Of a stretch of DNA of 64,000 nucleotides, positions 15,874 to 25,105 are shown one piece after another. Numbering within the stretch: position 1 is the first letter of the stretch; each line of letters opens with the position of its first letter. The notes below the pieces were generated by a model. It saw only the letters and a program-made list of their open reading frames with translations, searched no databases and was not told the origin of the DNA. This DNA comes from JAIRVZ01 sp031553415 (GTDB lineage: Bacteria > Bacteroidota > Bacteroidia > Bacteroidales > Azobacteroidaceae). The stretch covers positions 1 to 64,000 of the forward strand of contig JAVBLO010000063.1 of NCBI GenBank assembly GCA_031553415.1. Reading direction: 5' to 3'. The position numbers were made by a program, and so were the translations under genes.

Positions 15874-18024
15874 GTGCGTTATCAAAATTTTCTAATAATT
15901 CTATTGTTTTGTCTGCCTTTGCAAGCTGCCGGAAACGAGCAAAATGCATCCACAAAAAGTGTAGATGCCGACTCCATTATGCGCGAGGTCATAAAACATG
16001 CAGAATTATATGGAGGATATATAAACACTTATGATGTAACGGTTTATGTAAAAGGAACCTGTAATATATCTAAAAAAAATATCCTGCGGTTATTTGCCCC
16101 CGACTTTCTTTACTTAGATAGAAAAAAAGACCAAACCATACTGGAAGCCATTGCTGAAGTACATTACCAATCGCCCAACCTTTTTTCACAGGAAATCAAA
16201 GCTGTTTCGGGGAATTCGGGAAATATTAAAGAAGTGGAAAAACGTGCAATGCATTTTTTGAACGTGAACATTTACAATCCGACATCTTTTAATGAAGAAA
16301 TATTGATGCCTGTTTCAAAAAATGCATTTAAATATTACCGATTTTCATATATTTCAACTAAAGATACTTTAGAAACAAAAATCCATACGATAAAAATCGA
16401 GCCGAAAATAAACAGCCAGAAATTAATCAGGGGCACTATTTCCGTAATTCATGGCTTATGGATTATTTCAAATGTAGACATCAGTGGCAAATGGGATTTT
16501 TCGAATTTCAGAGTCCATACTGATTTTGGAATTTCGGATAAGGAATTTCTCCTCCCCATACAAACCAATTTATCATTTGATACAAAAATATTAGGCAATA
16601 ATTTTGAGAACCATTATACATCGAAAATCGAATATACAAACATCAATAAATATAACGACAAATCAAAACGCAAGCACTTGGGTTATGATTTGACCGATTA
16701 TTTCAATGTAAAATTAGACACGCTTCCGGTTGTAAAAGATTCCGCTTTCTGGAGTCAAAACAGGCCTTTTCCACTATCGCCTTCTGAAGAAGCGATTTAT
16801 GAAAACAATAAGAAAAAGCGTGGGCAACCAATAGATACAGCTTTCATTGAAAAAAACCGGACTTGGAATCTGACTAAGGGTATTATTTCTTCTAAAAGAT
16901 TTGATTTCATGCGAAGTAATTTCCGTTATTCCGGACTACTCAATCCATTCAAACTGGCATATTCAGGATTAGACGGATTCGTATATTGGCAACAATTAAA
17001 ATTATATCATAGCTTTGAGTCAGGAGAAGCAGTAGCTTTTGATCCGAGTGTCGGATTTGTATTCAAAAGAAAGGAAGTATTTTTCAGGCTCCCGCTCAAC
17101 TGGCTTTACCAACCCAAACGCTTGGGTGAAGTCAGTTTATCGTTAGGAAACAGCAATGACTCCTACAGCTCAAGAGTAATCGATAAAATTAATGAAGAAT
17201 TGAAAGACTCTACATTCAACTTCAACGATTTGGATTTGAAGTATTACAAACATTATTATTTGTCGTTAAAAAATAATTACGAATTATTCAATGGACTTGT
17301 TTCCAACATCGGTATAGATTACCATTTATATAAGCCCGTTCAACCGGATAGTCCTGTTATATCACCAGATTCAGAGGTAATAGAAAGTTTGGCAGAAGAC
17401 AATTACACATCTTTCACGCCTGTCATAGGTTTTAGCTACACTCCCCGGCAATTTTACAGGATTGTTACCAAGAGAAAAGAATATGTAGGTTCGCACTATC
17501 CCACCCTGTCATTCGAGTATGCACGGGGAATTCCGGATATCCTGAATAGCAACAGTGATTATGAACGGTTTGAAGCTGACATACAACAACTTATTTCATT
17601 GGGTTTGATTCGTTCAATCCGTTATTATGTAGGAGGAGGCCTTTTCACCAACATGAAATCAGTTTATTTCGCCGATTTTGCCAAATTTTCCAGACGGAAC
17701 TTTCCCCGTTCGTGGGATGACCAAATGGGTGGAGTATTTCATTTATTAGACTACCAATGGTACAATGCATCCAATTCATATGTCCAGGCACATTTAATGT
17801 ATGAATCTCCTTTCATATTATTGCATTTTTTTAAGGGTATCAGCAAAGAAGTACTCCGGGAAAGAATTTATCTGGGGCAATTATACCTTCCGGCACTTCC
17901 TTCCTATACAGAAGTCGGCTATGCGATAGGAAATTATATTTTCAGTGCAGGCGTTTTTGCTGGATTTGAAAAAGGCAAATACAATAGTTTTGGTGTGAAA
18001 TTTGATTTTGAAATTGGCCGTTAA
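15874..18024 (+). CDS. DUF5686-type outer-membrane protein
   Basis: The 716-residue protein has a signal peptide (MRYQNFLIILLFCLPLQAAG), an N-terminal helical/beta part and a C-terminal half made of barrel strands ending FGVKFDFEIGR. It resembles the DUF5686 family of Bacteroidota surface barrels, which often carry an N-terminal carboxypeptidase-like regulatory domain; that domain is missing here. GTG at 15874 is used because it directly begins the signal peptide and no ATG is available nearby. It lies 36 bp after the chromate pair, perhaps in the same transcript as the T9SS genes. Confidence 0.7.
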   Translation: MRYQNFLIILLFCLPLQAAGNEQNASTKSVDADSIMREVIKHAELYGGYINTYDVTVYVKGTCNISKKNILRLFAPDFLYLDRKKDQTILEAIAEVHYQSPNLFSQEIKAVSGNSGNIKEVEKRAMHFLNVNIYNPTSFNEEILMPVSKNAFKYYRFSYISTKDTLETKIHTIKIEPKINSQKLIRGTISVIHGLWIISNVDISGKWDFSNFRVHTDFGISDKEFLLPIQTNLSFDTKILGNNFENHYTSKIEYTNINKYNDKSKRKHLGYDLTDYFNVKLDTLPVVKDSAFWSQNRPFPLSPSEEAIYENNKKKRGQPIDTAFIEKNRTWNLTKGIISSKRFDFMRSNFRYSGLLNPFKLAYSGLDGFVYWQQLKLYHSFESGEAVAFDPSVGFVFKRKEVFFRLPLNWLYQPKRLGEVSLSLGNSNDSYSSRVIDKINEELKDSTFNFNDLDLKYYKHYYLSLKNNYELFNGLVSNIGIDYHLYKPVQPDSPVISPDSEVIESLAEDNYTSFTPVIGFSYTPRQFYRIVTKRKEYVGSHYPTLSFEYARGIPDILNSNSDYERFEADIQQLISLGLIRSIRYYVGGGLFTNMKSVYFADFAKFSRRNFPRSWDDQMGGVFHLLDYQWYNASNSYVQAHLMYESPFILLHFFKGISKEVLRERIYLGQLYLPALPSYTEVGYAIGNYIFSAGVFAGFEKGKYNSFGVKFDFEIGR

Positions 18025-18030
18025 CCACTT

Positions 18031-18324
18031 TTACATCAAAATAATCTGATTGATTACATCCCGTCCGGCTTCCTTATTCAATTTAACAATCAAATCGGTG
18101 CGGCACATAGACAATTCGTTCCTCAATACAGCGGAAGACAAATAAACATACAATATTTTATTCCTGATATACAGATTTTCGGTATAACGGGATACGGCAT
18201 TACCCAATGTTGTTTCCCAGGCATTAATCAAACGGTTTTCCGCTAATTTTTCTGCGACAGAGGGATTTTCGATAAAAAAATCATTCAGCACTTCACTTAA
18301 TGTTTGTGTATTGGAACGCTTCAT
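18031..18324 (-). CDS. DUF721 (DciA-like) protein
   Basis: The 97-residue protein fits the DUF721 family, related to DciA, the helicase-loading factor that works with DnaB in most bacteria. The core ENRLINAWETTLGNAVSRYTE and VYLSSAVLRNELSM is typical. Its ATG overlaps the recF stop by 4 bp (ATGA), a common neighbour pair, so both act in DNA replication and repair. It converges on the DUF5686 gene with only 6 bp between stops. Confidence 0.85.
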   Translation of the reverse strand: MKRSNTQTLSEVLNDFFIENPSVAEKLAENRLINAWETTLGNAVSRYTENLYIRNKILYVYLSSAVLRNELSMCRTDLIVKLNKEAGRDVINQIILM

Positions 18325-19424
18325 AATTCTGTAATATTTCCGTTTTCTACCTGAAACAATTTGTAGTCGTGATTCATTTTATCCAGAATTTCATCTAAAT
18401 ATTTACGGTTTGTATCGGTGATAAATATTTGCCCGAATTGTTCCTGAACTACTAATTTAACAATTTGCTCCACCCTTTCTGCATCTAATTTATCAAAAAC
18501 ATCATCCAACAATAAAACCGGAACTGAAGAACCTGTTTTTACTAAAAAATTAAACTGTGCAAGTTTTAATGCAATCAGATAAGTTTTATTTTGTCCCTGG
18601 GAACCGATTTTCCTCATCAAATAACCATCCAGCAGAAATTCAAAATCATCTTTATGCGTACCGGTGCTTGTGTATCCAAGAATTTTATCGCGCTCCCTTC
18701 TATGATTCAATAATGAAGTCAAATCAGCCTCCGACAGTTGCGATTGATAAGACAAACCGACATTTTCTCCTGCTTCGCAAATAAACTGATGAAATTCTTT
18801 AAATATTGGCAAAAACTCGGCTACAAACGATTTCCTTTTTTCATGAATCAATGTGCCATTAACTACTAATTGTTCTTCCCAGATATCAAACAAAGCATCA
18901 TCTGAGGGCTGTTCCGCTGTCGATTTCAATAATGAGTTGCGCTGGGTCAATGCTTTGTTATACCTGATTAAGGCTTGTAAATATGATTTGTCATATTGTG
19001 AAATCACCATATCTACAAATTTCCTGCGTTCCTCGCTCCCACCCTGAATTAAATCAATATCAGCAGGAGAAATCATCACTAAGGGTAACAAGCCTATATG
19101 CTCCGAGAGTTTCTCGTATTCTTTTTTATTCCGTTTAAAAACCTTACGGTGCTTACATTTGATACCACAATAAATATCTTCCTCATGGCTATCTTCAAAC
19201 AGGTAAGTTCCCTGTAATACAAAAAAATCTTTGTCATGCTGAATCAATTGGGAATCAGTAAGATTTGTATGATTTTTGCAAAAGGAAAGATAAAATAGTG
19301 CATCCAGCAAATTGGTTTTCCCCATTCCGTTATTACCAAAAAAGCAATTCATTTTAGGGGAAAAGGTTAAATCGGCCTGTTCCAGGTTTTTGAAATTCAA
19401 TATAGATATTTGCCTGATGATCAT
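18321..19424 (-). CDS. recF: DNA replication and repair protein RecF
   Basis: RecF is a cytoplasmic ABC-type ATPase that helps load RecA at gapped DNA. After the chosen start MIIRQISILNFKN, GNNGMGKTN is the Walker A loop (about residues 30-38), the long helical arm follows, and LLLDDVFDKLDAER is Walker B with the D-loop. Length about 367 residues, normal. The ATG at 19424 is preferred to the upstream TTG at 19442. A TAAATTTG element lies on the minus strand at 19468-19475. Confidence 0.94.
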   Translation of the reverse strand: MIIRQISILNFKNLEQADLTFSPKMNCFFGNNGMGKTNLLDALFYLSFCKNHTNLTDSQLIQHDKDFFVLQGTYLFEDSHEEDIYCGIKCKHRKVFKRNKKEYEKLSEHIGLLPLVMISPADIDLIQGGSEERRKFVDMVISQYDKSYLQALIRYNKALTQRNSLLKSTAEQPSDDALFDIWEEQLVVNGTLIHEKRKSFVAEFLPIFKEFHQFICEAGENVGLSYQSQLSEADLTSLLNHRRERDKILGYTSTGTHKDDFEFLLDGYLMRKIGSQGQNKTYLIALKLAQFNFLVKTGSSVPVLLLDDVFDKLDAERVEQIVKLVVQEQFGQIFITDTNRKYLDEILDKMNHDYKLFQVENGNITEL

Positions 19425-19467
19425 TTTAATGATTTGTTGCAATCAATGCCTTTGGCACTATTTCCGA

Positions 19468-19475
19468 CAAATTTA
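19468..19475 (-). promoter_or_regulatory. -7 element for recF
   Basis: Minus-strand TAAATTTG matches TAnnTTTG and lies about 44 bases before the recF ATG at 19424. Confidence 0.5.
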
Positions 19476-19505
19476 CAAAAAATCGGGGATTTATAAGTAC
19501 AAAAA

Positions 19506-20840
19506 TTAAAATTGCTTTTCTAATGTTCCGTTGTTTTTAGCCTTAATCATTTTCTTAAGTTCTCCGGTCAGTTGGATATTATTTGCCTTGTTTGCAGCAT
19601 AATCCAAAGTTGTATTCCATGCATATAAGGCAACTGCTTTGTGGTCATTTCCCTGTTCAGGGTTTTCAATGCTAAATTTAGTCATGGCAGTAATAAAAAC
19701 GGCCAGCACATCACCTTTACGATCTAAAATTTTGGATACGTTTTTATCTACATGATATACATAATTGGGCGTTTTATTCATCCATCTTTTTACAACTTCT
19801 ATAGCATACTTGCGGTTAAGGTTGCTATCATCAACCGGAGTTGAGAGAATATAATTGTCGCAAATCAAAATTTGTGGTTCTGCCAGACGACAATCAATTT
19901 CGTTATTCAGTTCAATATTTTTCAACTGGTCGAAATTTTCAGGCTGGTAAACAGGAGGAATAAATTCGCCGGCAATTGAAGCAAAAAGGGAATCTTTGCC
20001 TTCTTCTTTCATGTAATAATAAGATGCTTTCAAATATTCCTTACAATCATGAGTCCTGTTAGAATTTTGTGCCGAATAAATTGCATAAGCATGCTTCATC
20101 AGGCGGGCCGTAGTTGCATAATCATCATCGGAAAAGCTGATAAGTCCCAACCCGAAGTAACCTTCCGGATTTTCGGGATAATACCTGATTAGCTTTGCAT
20201 AAGCCGGAAGCGCTTTTTGAGATTCTTCTTTGGTTAAATAGGCAGCGCTTAAATTCAATAATGCCGCATATCCTTCAGGAAAGATCCGGAGTGATTTTTG
20301 GGAATAACGGATGGCACTATCCGGTTCATTCATTTTTCCATAAAGAATTCCTGCATTATCAAGTGCATATACAAATAAACTGTCGTAAACTAATGCTTTA
20401 TTATATGCTATAATTGCGCTATCAGTTCTGCCCTGTTTTTCGCACTCGACTCCTTCAAGATAATACTGGTTAGCCTGTTTCGAAGCAGACATTTTGTAAT
20501 ATCGTGTTTGTTTCTTTTCAATCAGATGTTGTGTTGCGGAACAGTTCTTATAAAGCATTTCAAGATAATCGGCAAAAGTCGTTTGGTCATCAATATTTAC
20601 ATCGGTCGGGGCATTTTTGAGATTGGAATAATCACGCATTATTTTCTGTTTGGAAATGCCTTCTTCGGCCAATGAATGATATAATGCTTTCACCAAGCAA
20701 GAATTTACAATCGAATCAATACTATCACCTTCCGCATTATATATGCAACTGCATGCCTTCATAACGACTTCTTCGTCATAACCTTGTGCAATAATGGCTT
20801 GTGAAATACAAATCAAAAATATCGTGAGTATTTTTTTCAT
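19506..20840 (-). CDS. Exported TPR protein
   Basis: The 444-residue protein has a signal peptide (MKKILTIFLICISQAIIAQ). Residues about 120-265 form tetratricopeptide repeats, for example QANQYYLEGVECEKQGRTDS and NPEGYFGLGLISFSDDDYA. The N-terminal part holds cysteines (KACSCIYNAEG, NSCLVKAL) that may form disulfides, and the C-terminal 150 residues have no clear family. It is probably periplasmic and binds protein partners; the partner is unknown. A minus-strand promoter element lies at 20889-20896. Confidence 0.75.
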   Translation of the reverse strand: MKKILTIFLICISQAIIAQGYDEEVVMKACSCIYNAEGDSIDSIVNSCLVKALYHSLAEEGISKQKIMRDYSNLKNAPTDVNIDDQTTFADYLEMLYKNCSATQHLIEKKQTRYYKMSASKQANQYYLEGVECEKQGRTDSAIIAYNKALVYDSLFVYALDNAGILYGKMNEPDSAIRYSQKSLRIFPEGYAALLNLSAAYLTKEESQKALPAYAKLIRYYPENPEGYFGLGLISFSDDDYATTARLMKHAYAIYSAQNSNRTHDCKEYLKASYYYMKEEGKDSLFASIAGEFIPPVYQPENFDQLKNIELNNEIDCRLAEPQILICDNYILSTPVDDSNLNRKYAIEVVKRWMNKTPNYVYHVDKNVSKILDRKGDVLAVFITAMTKFSIENPEQGNDHKAVALYAWNTTLDYAANKANNIQLTGELKKMIKAKNNGTLEKQF

Positions 20841-20888
20841 TTTCCCTTGTTTTTTTATGTAATAATCCGAAATTAACCCTTGAAATCA

Positions 20889-20896
20889 CAAAAGTA
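20889..20896 (-). promoter_or_regulatory. -7 element for the TPR gene
   Basis: Minus-strand TACTTTTG (TAnnTTTG) about 49 bases before the TPR gene ATG; it forms a divergent pair with the element at 20939. Confidence 0.55.
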
Positions 20897-20938
20897 CATT
20901 TTTCTCTTAAAAAAATACGTTTTGTTCATTTTTATCTA

Positions 20939-20946
20939 TACTTTTG
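20939..20946 (+). promoter_or_regulatory. -7 element for the DUF2851 gene
   Basis: TACTTTTG matches TAnnTTTG and is 37 bases before the ATG at 20983. This rules out a start at 20944, which would overlap the promoter. Confidence 0.6.
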
Positions 20947-20982
20947 CCTCATTGCAATCAAAACTCAAAAGCCAAAATTATC

Positions 20983-22248
20983 ATGGAAAGTTTGCTTCAT
21001 TATGTTTGGAAACATAAATTGTATGATGCCGGGTATCTTATAACTTCATCCGGCAATTCTGTCTCAATCATCGATCCGGGAATCCACAATACACATGCTG
21101 GCCCCGATTTTTTCAATGCTAAAATACGTATTGGTGACGAAACCTGGGCAGGAAATGTGGAAATCCATTCTTATGCTTCGGATTGGAACAAACACGGACA
21201 TCATACCGATAAAGCCTATAATTCTGTTATTCTGCATGTTGTAGGAAACATCAACACGGAAATATATTCCGAAAACGGTCAGAAGATACCTCAATTGGTT
21301 CTGCAGATACCTGCGAAAGTGAAGGAAAATTATGAATACCTTTTAAGCAGGAATACATTGATTCCTTGTTTATGCCAAATAAGGGATATCCCCAAACTCT
21401 ATTTAACCGACTGGCAGAATGCATTGCTTATTGAACGCTTAGAAAGGAAAACAGACGATTTATACAAATTACTGAAAGATTACAAAGACAGTTGGATTGA
21501 TGTTTTTTACATCACCCTGTCGCGCAACTTCGGATTTGGCATTAACAATGACGCTTTTGAACGTTTGGCAAGGAATTTGCCTTTGAAATATGTGTTGAAA
21601 CATAAAGATTCACTGTTGCAGGTCGAAGCATTATTTTTCGGACAAGCCGGATTGTTGGATGAAGAAGAAGATAAAGATGATTATTACCATGCTTTGAAAA
21701 AAGAATATGAATTCCTGCGGCAAAAATTTAATTTAAATCCATTGGAATCACATATATTCAAAAGCCTAAGAATCAGACCGAATAATTTTCCTTATATCAA
21801 AATTGCCCAGTTAGCGGCATTGGTAAGGACACAGGAATCTCTTTTTTCAAAAATGCTTGAAACCGAAGATGTAAATGTATTACGAACCCTTTTTATTTCC
21901 GAATTAAGCGGATATTGGGACACTCATTATGTGTTTGGAAAAACTTCATCTAAAAAGAAAAAGCTGATTGGACTATCTGCACAGAATATAATCCTTATCA
22001 ATACTGTGATCCCGGTTTTATTCGCGTATGGAAAAGTCAAATACCAACCGGTTTTACAGGAAAAAGCGATTCGTTTATTGGAATCGATTAAACCTGAAAG
22101 CAATTATATAGTCAATGAATTTACAAAAATCGGTATTCTTCCTCTTCATGCAGGGGATTCCCAGGCATTGATACAGCTTCAAAAGGAATATTGCGAGAAA
22201 AAGAAGTGTGTATTTTGCAGGATAGGACATAAACTTTTGTCAAAATAA
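20983..22248 (+). CDS. DUF2851 protein
   Basis: The 421-residue protein starts MESLLHYVWKHKLYDAGYL and has HAGPDFFNAKIRIGDETWAGNVEIHS, the family hallmark of DUF2851, a cytoplasmic protein of unknown function widespread in Bacteroidota. Acidic and His residues in that segment suggest a nuclease- or metal-type site, but no role is established. The C-terminus carries CEKKKCVFCRIG, a Cys cluster that could bind a metal. The ATG at 20983 is chosen because it follows the promoter at the right distance. Confidence 0.85.
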   Translation: MESLLHYVWKHKLYDAGYLITSSGNSVSIIDPGIHNTHAGPDFFNAKIRIGDETWAGNVEIHSYASDWNKHGHHTDKAYNSVILHVVGNINTEIYSENGQKIPQLVLQIPAKVKENYEYLLSRNTLIPCLCQIRDIPKLYLTDWQNALLIERLERKTDDLYKLLKDYKDSWIDVFYITLSRNFGFGINNDAFERLARNLPLKYVLKHKDSLLQVEALFFGQAGLLDEEEDKDDYYHALKKEYEFLRQKFNLNPLESHIFKSLRIRPNNFPYIKIAQLAALVRTQESLFSKMLETEDVNVLRTLFISELSGYWDTHYVFGKTSSKKKKLIGLSAQNIILINTVIPVLFAYGKVKYQPVLQEKAIRLLESIKPESNYIVNEFTKIGILPLHAGDSQALIQLQKEYCEKKKCVFCRIGHKLLSK

Positions 22249-22270
22249 CAGATTGTCACACTAAACTTTG

Positions 22271-22278
22271 TATTTTTG
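22271..22278 (+). promoter_or_regulatory. -7 element for the Ig-like lipoprotein gene
   Basis: TATTTTTG matches TAnnTTTG 20 bases before the ATG at 22298; an overlapping TAAACTTTG just upstream is a weaker alternative. Confidence 0.45.
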
Positions 22279-22297
22279 CAGATTGAATAAAAAAAAT

Positions 22298-24193
22298 ATG
22301 ATTGATAAGTATATTTCACGAATAAAAGAGGCTTTACTTGCAATTGTTGTTATCTGCTTTTTCTTTTGCGGCTTATTCGCTTGCGCCAGCATAGGAAACC
22401 CGGGCGGTGGCCCTTATGATGTCACTCCACCCCATTATGTGTCAAGTACACCGGCGCCTAATGCCATCGGTTATGACAAGAACAAAATAGAGATTATTTT
22501 TGATGAATTGATAGCTCTTGATAAGCAATCGGAAAAGGTTATCATTACTCCGCCTCAAAAACAAAATCCGATTATCCGGGCGCAGGGAAATAAAATCAGA
22601 ATAGAATTGAAAGATTCCCTCTGGCCGAATACGACTTATACCATTGACTTTACGGATGCAATTGTCGACAACAATGAAAAAAATGTACTGGAAGGTTTTT
22701 CTTTCGCATTTTCAACAGGAGAAACCGTGGATTCTTTAATCATATCAGGACGTTTATTAAATGCTGAAAACCTGGAACCAATGCCTAATATCCTGATAGG
22801 TTTACATACTAACCTGAACAATTCGGCTTTTGTAACCGAACCTTTCAGACGTACAACAAAAACCAATGACCGTGGAGAATTCTGGATAAGGAATGTAAGC
22901 CCGGGAACTTATCGTATTTATGCATTGAATGATTTGAACCGGGATTATAAATTTGACCAACCGGGCGAAGCAATTGCTTTTTATGATAGCCTGATTGTTC
23001 CGACTTTCAGGCATGAAGTTTATCAGGATACTATCTGGAAAGATACTACCAGAGTGGAAATAGACACCATCAAAGAAGTACCATTTACCCAATTTCTGCC
23101 GGATAATATTGCATTATTCCTGTTTCAGGAAGATTTCGAACGGCAATTTATGTCACGTGCCGAACGCAATGAAGCATACAAATTTACACTTCCGTTCAAT
23201 GCACCGGTCACATCTCTTCCGAAGATTAAATTATTGGGACATGAGACTTACGAAAAATGGTATATTCCGGAAATAGCATCAAACAAGAAAAGTATTTCTT
23301 ACTGGATTACCGACTCATTGGCATACCTTGCAGATACATTGAAATTGGAAGTCAATTATTTGAAAAGCGATTCTTTGAATAACTTAAGTCCTGCTACCGA
23401 CACATTAAAACTTTTCCAAAGGGTTAAACCCAAAGCATCCAAACCGAAAAAAGGAGAAGCCGGAAAAATAGATTTTCTGGGGATTAATATCAGCGGGAGC
23501 ACTTCAATGGATGTTTTCGATACTCTAAAGATAACATTTTCCGAACCATTATTAAATTATGACAGCAAATTAATTAAAATAGAAGAAAAAGTCGATACTT
23601 TGTGGGAAGTAAGGGATTTCCCGATTCTGCCCGACAGTTTGAGTCCCCGTTCCTTCTGGATTGATAAGAGATGGCCTTATGAAAGGGAATATCAGGTAAG
23701 TATCGATTCTGCTGCATTTACCGGCATTTATGGTAAATGGAACGATAAAAAACAGACTAAATTCAAATTCAAGAAAGAAGATGATTACGGGCATTTGTAT
23801 GTTGCTATTGAAGGAGATGATGGAATTCCGGGAATCGGAGAACTGCTGGATGGGTCTGATAAAGTAGTAAGACATGTAATCCTGAAAGATGGAGAACTCT
23901 CATTCCCGAATCTCAAACCGGGAAAATATTACCTCCGGTACATTGTTGACTGGAATGGGAATGGGAAATGGGACACCGGCAATTACAAGGAAAAGTTACA
24001 TCCCGAACCGGTTTATTATTATCCTGCATTTTTTGATGTCCGGCAAAACTGGGAAATCGAAAATTCATGGAATATAATCGAAGTTCCTATTGATAAACAA
24101 AAGCCTTTGGAGATAACTAAAAATAAACCGCAACAAAAAAGCGCAAATAAAGCTAAGTATGAAGAATATAACCGGAAACAACGCAAGGATTAA
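22298..24193 (+). CDS. Ig-like (Big_5) domain lipoprotein
   Basis: The product of about 631 residues has a lipobox near Cys29 (GLFACASIGNPGGGPYD). Next comes a bacterial Ig-like domain of the SbsA/Big_5 type (TPPHYVSSTPAPNA ... IEIIFDELI ... TTYTIDFTDAIVDNNEKN), then a carboxypeptidase-like beta-sandwich (NDRGEFWIRNVSPGTYRIYA) and further Ig-like parts. Such lipoproteins are common in Bacteroidota and are of unknown role. The last 35 bases overlap the DUF3108 gene. The ATG at 22298 is used because an earlier in-frame start lies at the promoter. Confidence 0.8.
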   Translation: MIDKYISRIKEALLAIVVICFFFCGLFACASIGNPGGGPYDVTPPHYVSSTPAPNAIGYDKNKIEIIFDELIALDKQSEKVIITPPQKQNPIIRAQGNKIRIELKDSLWPNTTYTIDFTDAIVDNNEKNVLEGFSFAFSTGETVDSLIISGRLLNAENLEPMPNILIGLHTNLNNSAFVTEPFRRTTKTNDRGEFWIRNVSPGTYRIYALNDLNRDYKFDQPGEAIAFYDSLIVPTFRHEVYQDTIWKDTTRVEIDTIKEVPFTQFLPDNIALFLFQEDFERQFMSRAERNEAYKFTLPFNAPVTSLPKIKLLGHETYEKWYIPEIASNKKSISYWITDSLAYLADTLKLEVNYLKSDSLNNLSPATDTLKLFQRVKPKASKPKKGEAGKIDFLGINISGSTSMDVFDTLKITFSEPLLNYDSKLIKIEEKVDTLWEVRDFPILPDSLSPRSFWIDKRWPYEREYQVSIDSAAFTGIYGKWNDKKQTKFKFKKEDDYGHLYVAIEGDDGIPGIGELLDGSDKVVRHVILKDGELSFPNLKPGKYYLRYIVDWNGNGKWDTGNYKEKLHPEPVYYYPAFFDVRQNWEIENSWNIIEVPIDKQKPLEITKNKPQQKSANKAKYEEYNRKQRKD

Positions 24194-24995
24194 AGCTTTG
24201 GGGTTATTGGCAGGCTTGCTGGTCTGCTCTTCAACCCTATTCGCCCAACAGGATTTGCCATTCCAATCAGGGGAACAATTGAATTATACGATTCATTACA
24301 AATATGGCATTGTAATGGCTAAAGCTGGTACAGGTCAATATACAGTAAAAGAAAATACATTCAGGGGAAAATCAACAATCAAAACTGCCCTGACATTCAA
24401 GACAAGCGGAATTGTTGATGCTGCTTTCAGTATCAGAGATACATTGATTGCCTACGCTACTCCCGAATTAGTTCCCATTTTTCATCGCAAATATTTGCAT
24501 GAAGGAAAAACTCATTATGTCGAAGATATGGAATATAAAAAGTTTTCGGCAAATTCGACTTCGGTACAATCCAAAAAGGTTAAAGATGGAAGTGTCAGAT
24601 TTGATACTTTGATAACTGTAAAAGGTGCCGGATATGATATGTTGAGTATTTTCCTTTTTGTCAGGACATTGGATTATTCAACCCTGAGTACGGGAGATAC
24701 TTTTGGTTTGACTTCTTTTGTCGGAAGAGATGCTGTACCTTTGAATGTAAGGTATAAAGGACAGGCAATATTGGATAAAGGCTCGACAAAATATAAGACA
24801 TTGCTTTTTGAAATAGATATAGTTGATCCGGCTTTCTCTGAGGCTAAAACCGCTATGGAAATGTGGGTTAGCGATGACAAAAATCATGTGCCTATAAAAA
24901 TGCGTGCAAAGTTGAAAATCGGGGCGGCTGAAGCAGAATTGTCTTCTTCAAAAAACCTGAAGCACCCTTTCGATTCTAAAATTGTAATCAAATAA
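24159..24995 (+). CDS. DUF3108 exported protein
   Basis: The 278-residue protein has a signal peptide (ALGLLAGLLVCSSTLFAQ) and the DUF3108 core, a beta-rich periplasmic domain: LPFQSGEQLNYTIHYKYGIVMAKAG is the typical start and EMWVSDDKNHVPIKM the typical end motif. The function is unknown. It overlaps the upstream lipoprotein gene by 35 bp, so the two form an operon. After its stop, at 24996-25105, lie imperfect copies of cacagatt-type repeats seen elsewhere in the window. Confidence 0.85.
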   Translation: MKNITGNNARIKALGLLAGLLVCSSTLFAQQDLPFQSGEQLNYTIHYKYGIVMAKAGTGQYTVKENTFRGKSTIKTALTFKTSGIVDAAFSIRDTLIAYATPELVPIFHRKYLHEGKTHYVEDMEYKKFSANSTSVQSKKVKDGSVRFDTLITVKGAGYDMLSIFLFVRTLDYSTLSTGDTFGLTSFVGRDAVPLNVRYKGQAILDKGSTKYKTLLFEIDIVDPAFSEAKTAMEMWVSDDKNHVPIKMRAKLKIGAAEAELSSSKNLKHPFDSKIVIK

Positions 24996-25105
24996 TTAGC
25001 ACACAGATTACATGGATTACACAGATTAATATTCAGCCATGAATTTCACAAATTTACACTTTCATTTCAGTGTTACTTCGTGGAATTCGTAGCTAAACTA
25101 TCCTG

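Noticed and set aside
24996..25105. Cacagatt/ttcgtggaattcgtag repeats considered as a CRISPR or attachment site
   Set aside because: Repeats are imperfect, unevenly spaced and too few; they look like dispersed intergenic repeats or mRNA ends.
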